64,000 nucleotides of DNA. Origin: Saprospiraceae bacterium (GTDB lineage Bacteria; Bacteroidota; Bacteroidia; Chitinophagales; Saprospiraceae). Location of the stretch: assembly GCA_016714985.1 (NCBI GenBank), contig JADKBS010000019.1, forward strand, positions 123,015-187,014. Direction: 5' to 3'. The translations under genes were made by a program, and so were the position numbers. The notes beneath the pieces were generated by a model, which was not told the origin of the DNA, searched no databases, and was given only the letters and a program-made list of their open reading frames with translations. This document shows, piece by piece, positions 17,233-26,758 of the stretch (position 1 is the first letter of the stretch; every line of letters starts with the position of its first letter).

Positions 17233-20200
17233 TCACCGCCAAATCACGCCTCCTTCCTCGTTGACGAACAACTTTTCCACCATTGGCCTGTGGCCCGCTA
17301 TTTTTACCATCACCAAATACATGCCCGTCTTTAGACCGCCTAACTCGATACGATGCCGGAGGCTCGCTACCTTGCCGAGGTCGTTGGAAATCAGGCGATT
17401 GCCCAAGGTGTTGAAAACCTCAACCTTCACGCTGCGTTCCTCGTCCATGCTGCCAATTTGCAGCATTACGAAACGGGAGGCTGGATTCGGGCTTAGGATT
17501 AGGTCAATTCCTCGGCTAATTTCACCTTCATGGCCAAAATCTTCTTTGCCAGATTCAATGGGTGAGGCGATTCTGGTATCACAGGCAGTTTCAACTTGGT
17601 CGTCGCTCCATGCTGTGTTCACGGTCTGCAAGGCTTGGTTGATGGCCGTGGCGTAGATGGTCTGCTGGCCAATGCTGAGGCCAAGCCCACCGTCAAGGTA
17701 TTTATTCGCCATGTCAAGGAGGCCGCCGAGGGTGTAAGGGAAACTATGTGCCATGCTGCTGCCGTCAAAGAGGCGGAGTTGGCAGGTTGTTTCGGTAGGG
17801 CAATGCACGATCTGACTGCTCAAAGCCAAACAGCCAAGGCTTTGGTCACGCAGCTCGTTCAAAGCCAGGCCCTTGTATTCATTGTTGAACCGCAGGTTCA
17901 ACGTGAGGGCAATGGCGTTGGCGGCGAGGCTGTTCTTCATGCCGCCGATGCCCATGGGATTGCAGCCCGTGCAGTTGGTTTGGTGGCAATTTGCCAAAAT
18001 GCCCGGCCAGCCCGAACTGGGCAGGAGGTCAACGATACACTGCGGATTGGTCAGCGTCAGGCTTCTGTTGTTTCCGCCAATGATTAGCGGATTGTTTGCC
18101 AATAAGTCGGCAATGATGGCAAGGTCGGTGGTGGCCGGGGAAACGGCGTTGCCAGGCAGTTCACCAGCGATTCCCCAATCTTCCTGCCGGAAGGTCTCTA
18201 TCGGCAGGCACTCGCCGCTGAAAGTGACCTCGCAGCCGCCGGGGAACTCGTTGCCACATGGGTCGGCGATGCGGAAATAGAAGGTGCGGCCAAAGGTGAA
18301 CTGGCCGTCGTTGTGCGGGTCGGCACATTGCCACGGGTCGGAGGCGCCTTGCAGTTCCACCACCAAATCGTCGCCGCTGCACACGTCGAAATAGTCTCCC
18401 GCCACGAGCATTTCCTCGATTTTATCGCTGAAGTCGTAGTCGTCGGGGCAGGGCACCTCCGCTATGCAGCTGAGGTTGTCCACGTTCACAGTGACCGGGC
18501 CGCCGTTGCCCGCAGGGCAATTGCCAAGCGGCGCTTCGTTGTCGTTGATTTCATAACTGAAACTCCAAGGGTGCGAGTGGCCACCGCAGTCGGTGTACAC
18601 GAAATCGAATTTGCGCCATCCCGTGCAGCCGCTGGCCGCAATGTTTTCGCTGACGTTCGTCAAAACAGCCTTAATCTCTTGACCGCAAGCATCGTAAAGC
18701 GTGGGCGGGAAGGGCTGTACGGCATAGCTGAGGCAAGCAACCACGTTGGTTTCATCGCCGAAGGTGAAGAAGTCGGCGCTGTAAAGGAACTGGTAGGTCT
18801 TGCTCCAGACGTGGGTATTGCCCTCGCAATCCTTGTAGGTCCAGGCAAATTGGCGGCTGGCTTCGCAACCTTGGGCATTTTCCGTGCTGGTGATGACTGG
18901 GCCAGTCGGGTTGAGCAGCTTACCGCAATTATCGAAGACGACCGGGGGTATGGGTTGGCTAGCCAGAATGGGGCATTCCACGCTCACGGTTTCGCTGGCA
19001 GGTACCGTAAAATCGAGGTATTCCACCAAGTAGGTGAACAACCAATCGACGAAATTGCCTTCGCAGTCGGTGTAACGGTAAATATACTGGCGGTTGCCCT
19101 CGCAGCCTGGTTTTGCACCGAGGCTGAACAAAACGGGTGTCAAGACCTCGCCGCAGTTGCTCAAAACAACGGGTGGAGTGGGGGCAACGTCCGTGTCGTC
19201 GGGGCAGTCCACGGTGGCCGTACCGTTGGGTGTGGCTATGGTGAACGGTTCCCGCTCAATGGTGTAGGTATGGCTCCACTGCGATGTGTTGCCGGAGCAG
19301 TCGGTGAAGGTGAAGGTGAAGGTTCGGGTGCCTTCGCAGGTCAGCGGGTTAGGGCTATTCAGGATAACGGGGCCAGTGGGCGTTATTGCGCCAGCACAAG
19401 CATCAATGACCACGGGCGGCACGGGCGCAATGGCCAAGGCCGGGCAAGCCACGGTCGAGGCTGCGTTGGCGGGCACGGGCGGCGGGGTCACGTCCTGCAC
19501 GGTGATGGAGCGGGCGCAGGTGGCCGTGTTGCCGCAGGGGTCGGTGGCCGTCCAGGTGCGGGTGCGGGTGAAGGTGCCGGGGCAAAGGCCGGGCACGTTT
19601 ACGTCACTGAAGGTGATGGCGACGTTGCCCACGCAGTTGTCCGAGGCCGTGGGCGGCGTGAAGACCGGGGTGGCCGGGCAATTGAGCGGCGTTGTTTGCG
19701 CAGCGCAAGTGATGGTGGGCGGCGTCTGGTCACGAATGGTGATGGTCTGTGTGCAGTTGGCGGCGTTGCCGCAATCGTCCGTTGCCCGGTAGGTGCGGGT
19801 GATGGTGAAATCGTTGTCGCAGATGCCATCCGGCCCTGAGGCATCGGAGATGTGCGCCACCACGACGGGGGTGCTGCCGCAAGCATCGGACACGCCCGTA
19901 ACCTGTGTGATGTCGGGTATCGGTGCATGTTCCAAACAGCTTACCTGTACTGGCCCTGGGCAGGTAAGCGTGGGCGGCGTGGTGTCCTCGATGATGAATA
20001 TCCCACCGATATCGGCTGTGTTGCCGCAGTCGTTCGTGTAGGTAAATATCAAGACAATCATTTTTGAGTTGCCGCATAAATTGTTCACAACAGGGGTGGT
20101 GTGCGTAATGCTCACAATGGTGCCGGAACTTGAGTCCACCTGCGCAAAGCCGCCCGCTGCCAACCATGCGTCGAACTGGGCGGTGTTGCCGCTGCCGTCG

Positions 20201-22857
20201 CACTCCACGGTGGTGGCAGGAACTAAAACAAAAGTGACATCAGGGCAGGGGCATGGCCCCGGCGAAAGGTCGGTTGACTCAGACCTGGTGCAGTTGGGGT
20301 CTGCTGTAAAATGGGCACTCACACTGGTAGTTGTCCCATCGGCTCGAAGTTTTTTATTGGAGACAAAGAAGGGGCTTCCAGTGGAAGCAACATTGCCTAC
20401 GTCAAACAGCAATGGCCCAGACAAGACATCAGACCCAGACACCACCAAATCTCCTGTAGCTGGTAGGTTATCGTAAAAGACCAGTATATCGGCGATGAAA
20501 AAATCATCGGCTGGGTCGGGTGTGCCGTTGTCGTTGCAAGCTTCTGGGTTGACGATTTGGATATCGGTGATGGCGCAAGTGCTGCCGCCATTCGAGCAGT
20601 CGTTCACCGCTGGGCCGGTGCCGGGCAAGCTGCACTGCACACCCACAAAGGGCACAAAAAGCTGCCCTACAAGGTCGGTGGCTTGGCCATCTGCCCGCAA
20701 CTTTACGTCCGGGAAGGTCACCGTCAAGTTCAAGCCTGCGGGTACAATCGTGGAGTAGGTGCCAATCACATCGGCACCCACCAACTGAACAGAGCCAAAG
20801 AAAGCTGGAAATGAATTGGAGTAGAGCACGTCCACATCCACCTCGAAGAAGTCATCGCTGGGGTTGCTGGGCGTCCCATTGTCGTTGCAGGGGCCGATGT
20901 TTGCGAAGCTCAAGCCGATGATTTCGCAGGTATTTGGAGGTGTATTCGAGCAGGAATTGACCGCTGGGCCTGTGCCGGGGAGACTGCACTGTACGCCCAA
21001 AAAGGCGACAAAAATCTGCCCTACAAGGTCGGTGGCTTGGCCATCCGCCCGCAGCTTCACGTCCACAAAGCTGGCCGTCAGGTTCGTGCCTGACTGCCCA
21101 TTCACGGAATAGGTTCCAATCACATCAGAGCCTACCAACTGAACATCGGATAAGGATGCAGGAAATGAGTTGGAATAAAGTACATCTACATCCACTTCAA
21201 AAAAATCGTCCGCCGGGTTGCTCGGCGTCCCGTTGTCGTTGCAGGGGCCGATGTTGGCGAAGCTGAAGCCGATGACTTCGCAGGAGGCTGGTGGCGGTGG
21301 CGGGCAAGTCAGTGTGATGTTGAAGGAGCCTTCAAATCCTATGCCGCCCGTGTTAATGTAAACAAGGTAGTTCGTCCCGGCTGTTGTATTAAAAGTAAAA
21401 GCTGTGCCGCAGGTGTTCACCTCAGCGGCCACGCATGTCGCATTGCCGCAGCTTCCGGTATAGACCCTGATGGCGTTGATGTCGTTGCCCACGCAGTTGT
21501 CGAGCAGGATGCTGGTCTGGCCAGCCAGCCCCGTGAAGCTGTAGAAAACACCGGGTGCCAATAGCGAGACAACGCCACAGCCCGGCAAATCAAAGTCGGG
21601 TGTGGCATCAATTGTGGTGCCCGCAATGGTATTGCCGCAAGTCAAGGCCGTAGGGTTGGCGCAATTGTCGTTTGCCGGGGGAGGCGGCGGGCAGGTCAGC
21701 GTAATATCGAACGAGCCTTCAAATCCAATGCCGCCCGTGCTTATGTAAACAAGGTAGCTCGTCCCTGCTGTGGTGTTAAAGGTAAAAGGCGTACCGCAGG
21801 TGTTCACCTCAGCCGCAACACAGGTCGAATTGCCGCAGCTTCCGGTATAGACCCTGATGGCGTTGCCGTTGTTGCCCACGCAGTTGTTGAGCAGTATGCT
21901 GGTCTGGCCAGCCAGCCCCGTGAAGCTGTAAAAAACGCCGGGCGCCAATACTGAGGTGATGCCGCAGCCCGGAAACCCGAAGTCGGGCGTGGCACCAATT
22001 GTGGTGCCCGCAATGGTATTGCCGCAGGTCAAGGCCGTAGGGGTGGCGCAATCGTCGTTGGTTGGGGAGGGCGGCGCACCGGAGCAGGAGGCCACCGTTG
22101 GCCCGGTCACTGGCTGCACGCACGGATTTGTTGGGTCGGTGAACTCAACCTCAATGGCTGTCTGTGTGCCATCTGCCTTCAGCGGCACATTGGTAAAAGT
22201 GTGGTTGTTCCCGAAGAGGTCTGCAACTGGAATTGAAGTAGTGCCAATGGCATCGCCACCCGGCACTATCTGGAGGTTGCCCGTGGCGGGCGGGTTGATG
22301 AAGTTGATGACCACATTTGCGGTAAAAAAATCATCGCTGGGGTTGCTGGGCGTACCGTTGTCATTGCAAGCACCGACGTTGGTAAAACTCACCGAGGTGA
22401 TGTCGCATGGCGGTATGGTACAACTCGCCACGATGCCTGTCTCTGCCGTGTTGCTCGTACAGCCGCTCTCGTCTATTAGAATCCGTATCACGCCCGTGGC
22501 ACTAGCGATGAAGGTGATGCGGGAGTCGGTGCCGCAGTCGTCGTCGTTTTGGTCAATGAAGGTGCCGTCGTCCTCGTAAATCGTCATCTCTGTGTCGAAG
22601 CCGGAGTCGGAGAGGCCGCAATTTTCAATCGTATATTCGCTGCCCGCCACTACGTTCATGGCCACGTATTGCCCGCCGGAAACGCCGGTTGCGATGGTCT
22701 CTTGGCCAGTGCCGCAGGTCAGCGAAAACGGGACGGTGTTGATGGGCGTGTTGTCGTTCGGGCACTGCGCCCAGGTCGTTTGCGGAGCAAACAGCGTAGC
22801 AGCCAGCAGCAGGAAGTTGCACAGCCAATGTGTTTTGACAAAAGGAAACGTTTTCAT
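17233..22857 (-). CDS. giant T9SS-sorted multi-repeat surface protein
   Basis: 1874 residues from ATG 22857, signal peptide ending TTWAQ. After a pre-peptidase-like domain come a B-type repeat (CNDNGTPSNPSDDFF), two tandem A-type repeats of 129 residues (387 bp period; ALTCGNTIAGTTI, GLAGQTSILL), three more B-type repeats, HYR-type domains (TPPTLTCPGPVQVSC, TPPTITCAAQT), and Ig-like repeats of the kind found in the 13513 protein. The C-terminal 450 residues repeat that protein's unnamed region (DWGIAGELPGN, GCNPMGIGGMKNSLAANAIA) and end in a T9SS sorting domain (LSPNPASRFVMLQI, LKTGMYLVMV) with a short extra tail. Cys-rich, exported, probably an adhesin. Internal DNA repeats make assembly errors possible. 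Confidence 0.85.
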   Translation of the reverse strand: MKTFPFVKTHWLCNFLLLAATLFAPQTTWAQCPNDNTPINTVPFSLTCGTGQETIATGVSGGQYVAMNVVAGSEYTIENCGLSDSGFDTEMTIYEDDGTFIDQNDDDCGTDSRITFIASATGVIRILIDESGCTSNTAETGIVASCTIPPCDITSVSFTNVGACNDNGTPSNPSDDFFTANVVINFINPPATGNLQIVPGGDAIGTTSIPVADLFGNNHTFTNVPLKADGTQTAIEVEFTDPTNPCVQPVTGPTVASCSGAPPSPTNDDCATPTALTCGNTIAGTTIGATPDFGFPGCGITSVLAPGVFYSFTGLAGQTSILLNNCVGNNGNAIRVYTGSCGNSTCVAAEVNTCGTPFTFNTTAGTSYLVYISTGGIGFEGSFDITLTCPPPPPANDNCANPTALTCGNTIAGTTIDATPDFDLPGCGVVSLLAPGVFYSFTGLAGQTSILLDNCVGNDINAIRVYTGSCGNATCVAAEVNTCGTAFTFNTTAGTNYLVYINTGGIGFEGSFNITLTCPPPPPASCEVIGFSFANIGPCNDNGTPSNPADDFFEVDVDVLYSNSFPASLSDVQLVGSDVIGTYSVNGQSGTNLTASFVDVKLRADGQATDLVGQIFVAFLGVQCSLPGTGPAVNSCSNTPPNTCEIIGLSFANIGPCNDNGTPSNPSDDFFEVDVDVLYSNSFPAFFGSVQLVGADVIGTYSTIVPAGLNLTVTFPDVKLRADGQATDLVGQLFVPFVGVQCSLPGTGPAVNDCSNGGSTCAITDIQIVNPEACNDNGTPDPADDFFIADILVFYDNLPATGDLVVSGSDVLSGPLLFDVGNVASTGSPFFVSNKKLRADGTTTSVSAHFTADPNCTRSESTDLSPGPCPCPDVTFVLVPATTVECDGSGNTAQFDAWLAAGGFAQVDSSSGTIVSITHTTPVVNNLCGNSKMIVLIFTYTNDCGNTADIGGIFIIEDTTPPTLTCPGPVQVSCLEHAPIPDITQVTGVSDACGSTPVVVAHISDASGPDGICDNDFTITRTYRATDDCGNAANCTQTITIRDQTPPTITCAAQTTPLNCPATPVFTPPTASDNCVGNVAITFSDVNVPGLCPGTFTRTRTWTATDPCGNTATCARSITVQDVTPPPVPANAASTVACPALAIAPVPPVVIDACAGAITPTGPVILNSPNPLTCEGTRTFTFTFTDCSGNTSQWSHTYTIEREPFTIATPNGTATVDCPDDTDVAPTPPVVLSNCGEVLTPVLFSLGAKPGCEGNRQYIYRYTDCEGNFVDWLFTYLVEYLDFTVPASETVSVECPILASQPIPPVVFDNCGKLLNPTGPVITSTENAQGCEASRQFAWTYKDCEGNTHVWSKTYQFLYSADFFTFGDETNVVACLSYAVQPFPPTLYDACGQEIKAVLTNVSENIAASGCTGWRKFDFVYTDCGGHSHPWSFSYEINDNEAPLGNCPAGNGGPVTVNVDNLSCIAEVPCPDDYDFSDKIEEMLVAGDYFDVCSGDDLVVELQGASDPWQCADPHNDGQFTFGRTFYFRIADPCGNEFPGGCEVTFSGECLPIETFRQEDWGIAGELPGNAVSPATTDLAIIADLLANNPLIIGGNNRSLTLTNPQCIVDLLPSSGWPGILANCHQTNCTGCNPMGIGGMKNSLAANAIALTLNLRFNNEYKGLALNELRDQSLGCLALSSQIVHCPTETTCQLRLFDGSSMAHSFPYTLGGLLDMANKYLDGGLGLSIGQQTIYATAINQALQTVNTAWSDDQVETACDTRIASPIESGKEDFGHEGEISRGIDLILSPNPASRFVMLQIGSMDEERSVKVEVFNTLGNRLISNDLGKVASLRHRIELGGLKTGMYLVMVKIAGHRPMVEKLFVNEEGGVIWR

Positions 22858-23192
22858 AAGACGAGGTTTGTGTAAATGATAGATAGTTGAATTGTTTGAT
22901 TATTGGGGTGCTTGCAGCATGGCAGCGCCAGGCCATTGCGATGGCAAATAATCTTCTGGTGGTCCATTCAAACTGAATTTGCAGGTTAGCTGTCCCGCCC
23001 CTTGCGGTTTATCCCTTTGGGAAGCAAAACCAATGGAAAAGATGGCGGCACGTCAAGCCTTTGGCAGCCGCCACCCAATGTTTCCATTGTCTTACTTGAT
23101 TTGGTTGATAAGCGGTTGTAAAATGTTGATATAAGGCCGTGGTTGTTTATCAACCTTTTACAAACCCTTATCAACCTAAAAAATCTAAAAAA
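22858..23192. other. 335 bp gene-free stretch upstream of the giant surface protein
   Basis: Contains the inverted array at 23103-23176. I see no gene and no clear TAnnTTTG box in the remaining 240 bases. Confidence 0.5.
23103..23176. repeat. inverted short-period array, ggttgataag unit
   Basis: Left arm 23103-23130 and right arm 23149-23176 (28 nt each) pair at about 25 positions around an 18-nt loop. Each arm is three degenerate units (ggttgataagc, ggttgtaaaa, tgttgat). It lies 16 bases past the stop of the gene at 23193 and could act as a terminator. Confidence 0.75.
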
Positions 23193-23690
23193 TCATTTCC
23201 CGACCAGGCCCACGTACACGTTGTTTTCCTTGTTCAATTCTTTGGTGCCGATATTGTCAGTGTCCAGCGTTACCCGATAGGATACCAACTGTTCTTCATG
23301 GTTCCACACGCCTTCGTTTACCTTGAAAACAAAGCTGCCAGTGGCTGTTTCGCCGGGCCTTAGGTCGCCGTACTTCATATAAATGGCTTCGTCTGGGCTG
23401 AGCAAGCTTTTCCAGTCGTTGCTGGCAGCAGCGTCGGCGGTCTTGTTGGAAGTGCCGTCAATGATCAATGGCACAAGGCTTTCTCCGTTCTTGCCAGTCA
23501 AAGGGCAATTGGCAGTGCCATCGTTGCGTACCGTCCAGGTGACGGAAACCTGCTCCTTGTTCAACCATTTGGAGGTGCAGGAAACCAACGCCAGGTCGGG
23601 CGTTTTTTCGGAAAGGTAGCGCTGGGCATTTGCCATCGTGGCCATTGCCAAGCAGCAGCAGAGAAGGATGAAAAAACGGTTCGTCTTCAT
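23193..23690 (-). CDS. small secreted CARDB-like protein
   Basis: 165 residues from ATG 23690. A signal peptide (ending MANAQ) precedes one beta-sandwich with the pattern seen in CARDB domains: PDLALVSCTSKWLNKEQVSV, TWTVRNDGTANCP, then LRPGETATGSFVFKV and a closing NKENNVYVGLVGK. CARDB domains are extracellular adhesion-type modules; no enzyme residues are visible. Last gene of a minus-strand run of five exported unknowns. Confidence 0.65.
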   Translation of the reverse strand: MKTNRFFILLCCCLAMATMANAQRYLSEKTPDLALVSCTSKWLNKEQVSVTWTVRNDGTANCPLTGKNGESLVPLIIDGTSNKTADAAASNDWKSLLSPDEAIYMKYGDLRPGETATGSFVFKVNEGVWNHEEQLVSYRVTLDTDNIGTKELNKENNVYVGLVGK

Positions 23691-23730
23691 TGTTTTAGAA
23701 AATTTTAAAGGTGAAATGAATTGGTATTGG

Positions 23731-24705
23731 TCAGTTAGAGCCAGCTATTCGAATGAAGTCGAATTCTTTGGAGCCTGCATCCACTACCACCAGCACGGAA
23801 AAGACGGCGGAAATGGCGAAGACCTCTGTGTGCGCCTGGGCAGTGATTTCAGTGCCACCGGGGAAGCTGCCCGTGTAGGTTGCTTGGGCCAAAAAATTGT
23901 CCGTACTGCCCACAATCCGGTTGTACCAGATGACCGGGGCCAGTGCCACCACCTCCTTTGCCATCACCACTTTGTCCATGCCAGTGGAGGTGCGGAGCCG
24001 GATCCCGAACTTGGCATTCACCTGCCCGTAGCCAGCGATGGAAAGCACCTGACCGGAGTAGCTGATATCCGACTGAGCCGTTACTGTAATGCTGGTATAA
24101 TTGCCTTCCGGCACTTCAAACTTACCGCCCACGTCCGCCTTGCTGCGGCACCCGCCAGCTATCTCGGCCTGCGCCAGCACAAAGGCGCTGCAGTCGCTAG
24201 CTCGGGCTTCGCACTTGGCCACCACGGCACTGTTGTCGTTTTCGTCCAAAACATCGAAGGGGCAGTTCAGCGTCTCCTCGAACCGTAGCGGCGGCGGTGC
24301 CAAAAAGGGTGTCGTGAACTCTACCTGCACGTCGGCGAACTCGCCAAACTTGAACTTGATGTTGCCAAGCACTTTGGCCACCTCCGCCTTCACTTGCACA
24401 TTATTGATTTTGGCATCGGAATATGCCTTGCGCATGAAGGCCAGGTGGTCTGCGTCAAGTTTTGCCATCATCTCCTGTTGCTTCTTCGGGTCGGTCTGCT
24501 TCGCAATGGCCTCCACGTCCGACTTGTACTTGGCATATTGCCCCGTCTTGTCGGCTTCGAGTATGGCCGTTGCTTTTTGGCGCTGCGGTGCAATGATTTT
24601 CTCGATGACGTCCAACTGTGCTTGGGTTGGCGCTTGTGCTTCGCAAATGGCTGGCAGCAAGTAGGATGCTAGCAAGAATGCTGCTGTTAATAGGCTGAAT
24701 TTCAT
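23731..24705 (-). CDS. exported protein of unknown function
   Basis: 324 residues from ATG 24705 (the open frame starts ten codons earlier without a signal). A signal peptide ending CEAQ is followed by a charged helical region (residues 20-110, rich in K, Q, A, D) and then a beta-rich domain with four cysteines (LNCPFDV, AKCEARASDCS, GGCRSKAD). I do not recognise the family. It starts 20 bases beyond the stop of the 24725 gene, so the two are probably co-transcribed. Confidence 0.6.
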   Translation of the reverse strand: MKFSLLTAAFLLASYLLPAICEAQAPTQAQLDVIEKIIAPQRQKATAILEADKTGQYAKYKSDVEAIAKQTDPKKQQEMMAKLDADHLAFMRKAYSDAKINNVQVKAEVAKVLGNIKFKFGEFADVQVEFTTPFLAPPPLRFEETLNCPFDVLDENDNSAVVAKCEARASDCSAFVLAQAEIAGGCRSKADVGGKFEVPEGNYTSITVTAQSDISYSGQVLSIAGYGQVNAKFGIRLRTSTGMDKVVMAKEVVALAPVIWYNRIVGSTDNFLAQATYTGSFPGGTEITAQAHTEVFAISAVFSVLVVVDAGSKEFDFIRIAGSN

Positions 24706-24724
24706 GGTTGGATGGGTTATTAGG

Positions 24725-25345
24725 TTAAAAACCAAATAAGCAGGTAATCACTTCGGTCAGAGAAAAAACACCACACCTCACGCAGGCACCCAAGGGGTTC
24801 AGCAGCCTTGCAACAATGCAGGCAGATGCTATGGCCGTATTGGGATTGTCACATTCAAAGATTTGGTCACCGCATTTCCCGCAAGCCGCAGGTGCGTTCT
24901 CGGGCGCAAGCAGGCATGTTTCGTAGTTAACAAGGTTTTGTTCAACTGTTTCATAGAGACCTCCTACCAACCTTCCGTAAAGCCCCCCATTCCCATACTG
25001 GGCCAAGGCAATGGTGCGGACCTGCCCGCCCTCATTCACGTGGATGGTCACTTGCTCCACCTCCCCACTGCTCGTGTTGATGAACTGAGAGGCGATTTCC
25101 ACGGTCACCGCCTTTTTGTTGAAAGTGCCGCTCTGGGTTTCCGAAACGCCCTTCCTGCTCACCGTGGCACCGGGCAGTTTGAGCAATTGGGAGCGCAGTG
25201 TGCCCGCCTCGCCCGTGGTGAGCAGTTGGCTGAACCTCGTAGTGGCCAATGGCACCGATTTTTGGCCGTAGGTTGTCGTTGTGATTGCCATGAAAAAGGC
25301 AATGGAAAGCAGTGCCGCCCAGCGGCCTAAAGATTTGATAGTCAT
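24725..25345 (-). CDS. exported Cys-rich protein of unknown function
   Basis: 206 residues from ATG 25345, signal peptide ending TYGQ. A roughly 100-residue beta-rich domain is followed by a C-terminal segment with eight cysteines (YETCLLAPENAPAACGKCG, FECDN, SACIVARL, ACVRCGVF, TCLFGF) and a hydrophobic end. The Cys cluster suggests disulfides after export. Family not recognised. Confidence 0.6.
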   Translation of the reverse strand: MTIKSLGRWAALLSIAFFMAITTTTYGQKSVPLATTRFSQLLTTGEAGTLRSQLLKLPGATVSRKGVSETQSGTFNKKAVTVEIASQFINTSSGEVEQVTIHVNEGGQVRTIALAQYGNGGLYGRLVGGLYETVEQNLVNYETCLLAPENAPAACGKCGDQIFECDNPNTAIASACIVARLLNPLGACVRCGVFSLTEVITCLFGF

Positions 25346-25404
25346 TTGATTAAGAATTTTGAGTGATTGAAAAATGGTTAAATTGTATTATTATTCTATC
25401 CCCT

Positions 25405-25514
25405 ACCGTCCACCGTAGTCCGTCCACCGTCCACCGTAGTCCGTCCACCGTCCACCGTCCACCGTAGTCCGTCCACCGTCCACCGTAGTCCGTCCACCGT
25501 CCACCGTCCACCGT
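25405..25514. repeat. tandem array of gtccacc heptamers
   Basis: A 110 bp direct array made of ccgtcca heptamers, interspersed with gtagtcc variants in a 14/21-nt pattern. Its right end touches the stop codon of the gene at 25515. The same heptamer builds the arms at 10435-10503 and occurs at 42722-42760. Confidence 0.9.
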
Positions 25515-26636
25515 TCAACGCATCATGCACGACACCCCCGCCACAGGTATGATGTTCTTCACCTTATACCCATCCGAGTGGTCGAGCCGCACGCCGTAGC
25601 TCAACAGCACGTTGCGGTTGATGCGCCAGTCGCCGCCATAGGAGGTGGAGAAATTGTTCAGTTGTGCCATGTTCAGTTCCGGCATTTCCTCGAAGGAAAA
25701 GCTCGTGTCCGATTTGAACTTTGAGAAGACGAACTCCACGAAGAAGGTGAACTTGGGACTGCCGTATCGCATCCCGATGCCGCCGGAGGTAGTATTGATT
25801 CGGGTTGAAAACGAGTCCTGCGCCACCTGTTTCATGAACCTCACCGTACCGTTCAGCATGAGCCGTTTGCCCACGGGCAGGCTGCCATTCACCCATACCG
25901 CTGAGCCAGCAGCCCGGAGGTTCAGACTGTCCAATGCGGCATTTTCATAGGCATAGAGCTTGCCACAGGCAATGTCGAGGTGAGCGGCGTTCCAGTGGTC
26001 GAGGATGTATTGCTGAGCAACGGTTTGGATGCGCTCTTTTTGCATTGAAGCCTCCCGGTCGTAGATGCCTTGTAGGGAATCTAGGCTGTTGTCATAGCGG
26101 GCGAGTGCCTGCTTGTCGGTGGCGGCGTCTCTTTTCAGCCTGACCATCGCCATATTGACCAAGGTAGCGTCCTGCCGCTTGCGATAGACGCTGTCCATCT
26201 TGGCGAACAGCCCCACCTCTTCCAGCGGGTCATGCTGCCGGAACAGGTTCAGCTTAGCGGCCAGCGAGGCCCGGCGGCTTTGGTCGGCATCCTCGATGGT
26301 GCCCGCCGAGAGGTCGAGGGTGCTGAGGGTCTTCATCAACTTCGAGGCATGGCGATACTTGCCGAGGTCGGGTCGGTTGTAGGCCAATTCCCAGATGGGC
26401 TGGGCCTGTATGGCGATGTTCGGTTTCAGCCGCCAGGAGCGGAACGACCAGTCCACCTTGAACTCCCGGATATTGCTGGGCCGGGTAATCTGCGATGGGC
26501 TGACCGCCAGCAGGTCGAAGGCGGGCGAAACGGGGATCGTAAATTCGGTTGCTTTCGCAATTTGTGTAGTAGCCTCTTGGCCCCAAACGGCCAATTGCGC
26601 CAGCAAAAAAACGGTTGTGAAAATGGAGGTTTTCAT
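25515..26636 (-). CDS. exported protein with C-terminal barrel-like region
   Basis: 373 residues from ATG 26636, where a signal peptide (ending AVWGQ) begins; the 20 extra upstream codons run through a repeat arm and are rejected. The middle (residues 120-225) is helical and charged. The last 130 residues alternate hydrophobic and polar residues (GSAVWVNGSLPVGKRLMLNG, FTFFVEFVFSKF, NVLLSYGVRLDHS) like outer-membrane beta-strands. Family unknown; an outer-membrane location is inferred. Confidence 0.6.
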   Translation of the reverse strand: MKTSIFTTVFLLAQLAVWGQEATTQIAKATEFTIPVSPAFDLLAVSPSQITRPSNIREFKVDWSFRSWRLKPNIAIQAQPIWELAYNRPDLGKYRHASKLMKTLSTLDLSAGTIEDADQSRRASLAAKLNLFRQHDPLEEVGLFAKMDSVYRKRQDATLVNMAMVRLKRDAATDKQALARYDNSLDSLQGIYDREASMQKERIQTVAQQYILDHWNAAHLDIACGKLYAYENAALDSLNLRAAGSAVWVNGSLPVGKRLMLNGTVRFMKQVAQDSFSTRINTTSGGIGMRYGSPKFTFFVEFVFSKFKSDTSFSFEEMPELNMAQLNNFSTSYGGDWRINRNVLLSYGVRLDHSDGYKVKNIIPVAGVSCMMR

Positions 26637-26652
26637 TTGACAATGGATATTT

Positions 26653-26758
26653 AGAAGGTGAGAAGGTGAGAGATGTGAGAGAGTGAGAGGGGGCATGGAT
26701 TACGCTCACGCTCTCACATCTCTCACGCTCTCACATCTCTCACATCTCTCACTTCTCT
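26653..26758. repeat. inverted short-period array, gagaggtgagagatgt unit
   Basis: Left arm 26653-26689 (agaaggtgagagatgtgaga units) and right arm 26711-26758 (ctctcacatctctcacgct units) are inverted relative to each other. The right arm contains the stop codon of the lipoprotein gene at 26749; the left arm lies just upstream of the ATG at 26636. Confidence 0.85.

Noticed and set aside
18313..19839. 508-residue open frame on the plus strand
   Set aside because: Antisense to the giant T9SS gene; it is open because the repeat gene is GC-rich and codon-biased, and its translation shows no family features.
25405..25514. CRISPR array
   Set aside because: Units are 7 nt without spacers of uniform length and unique sequence; no cas genes.
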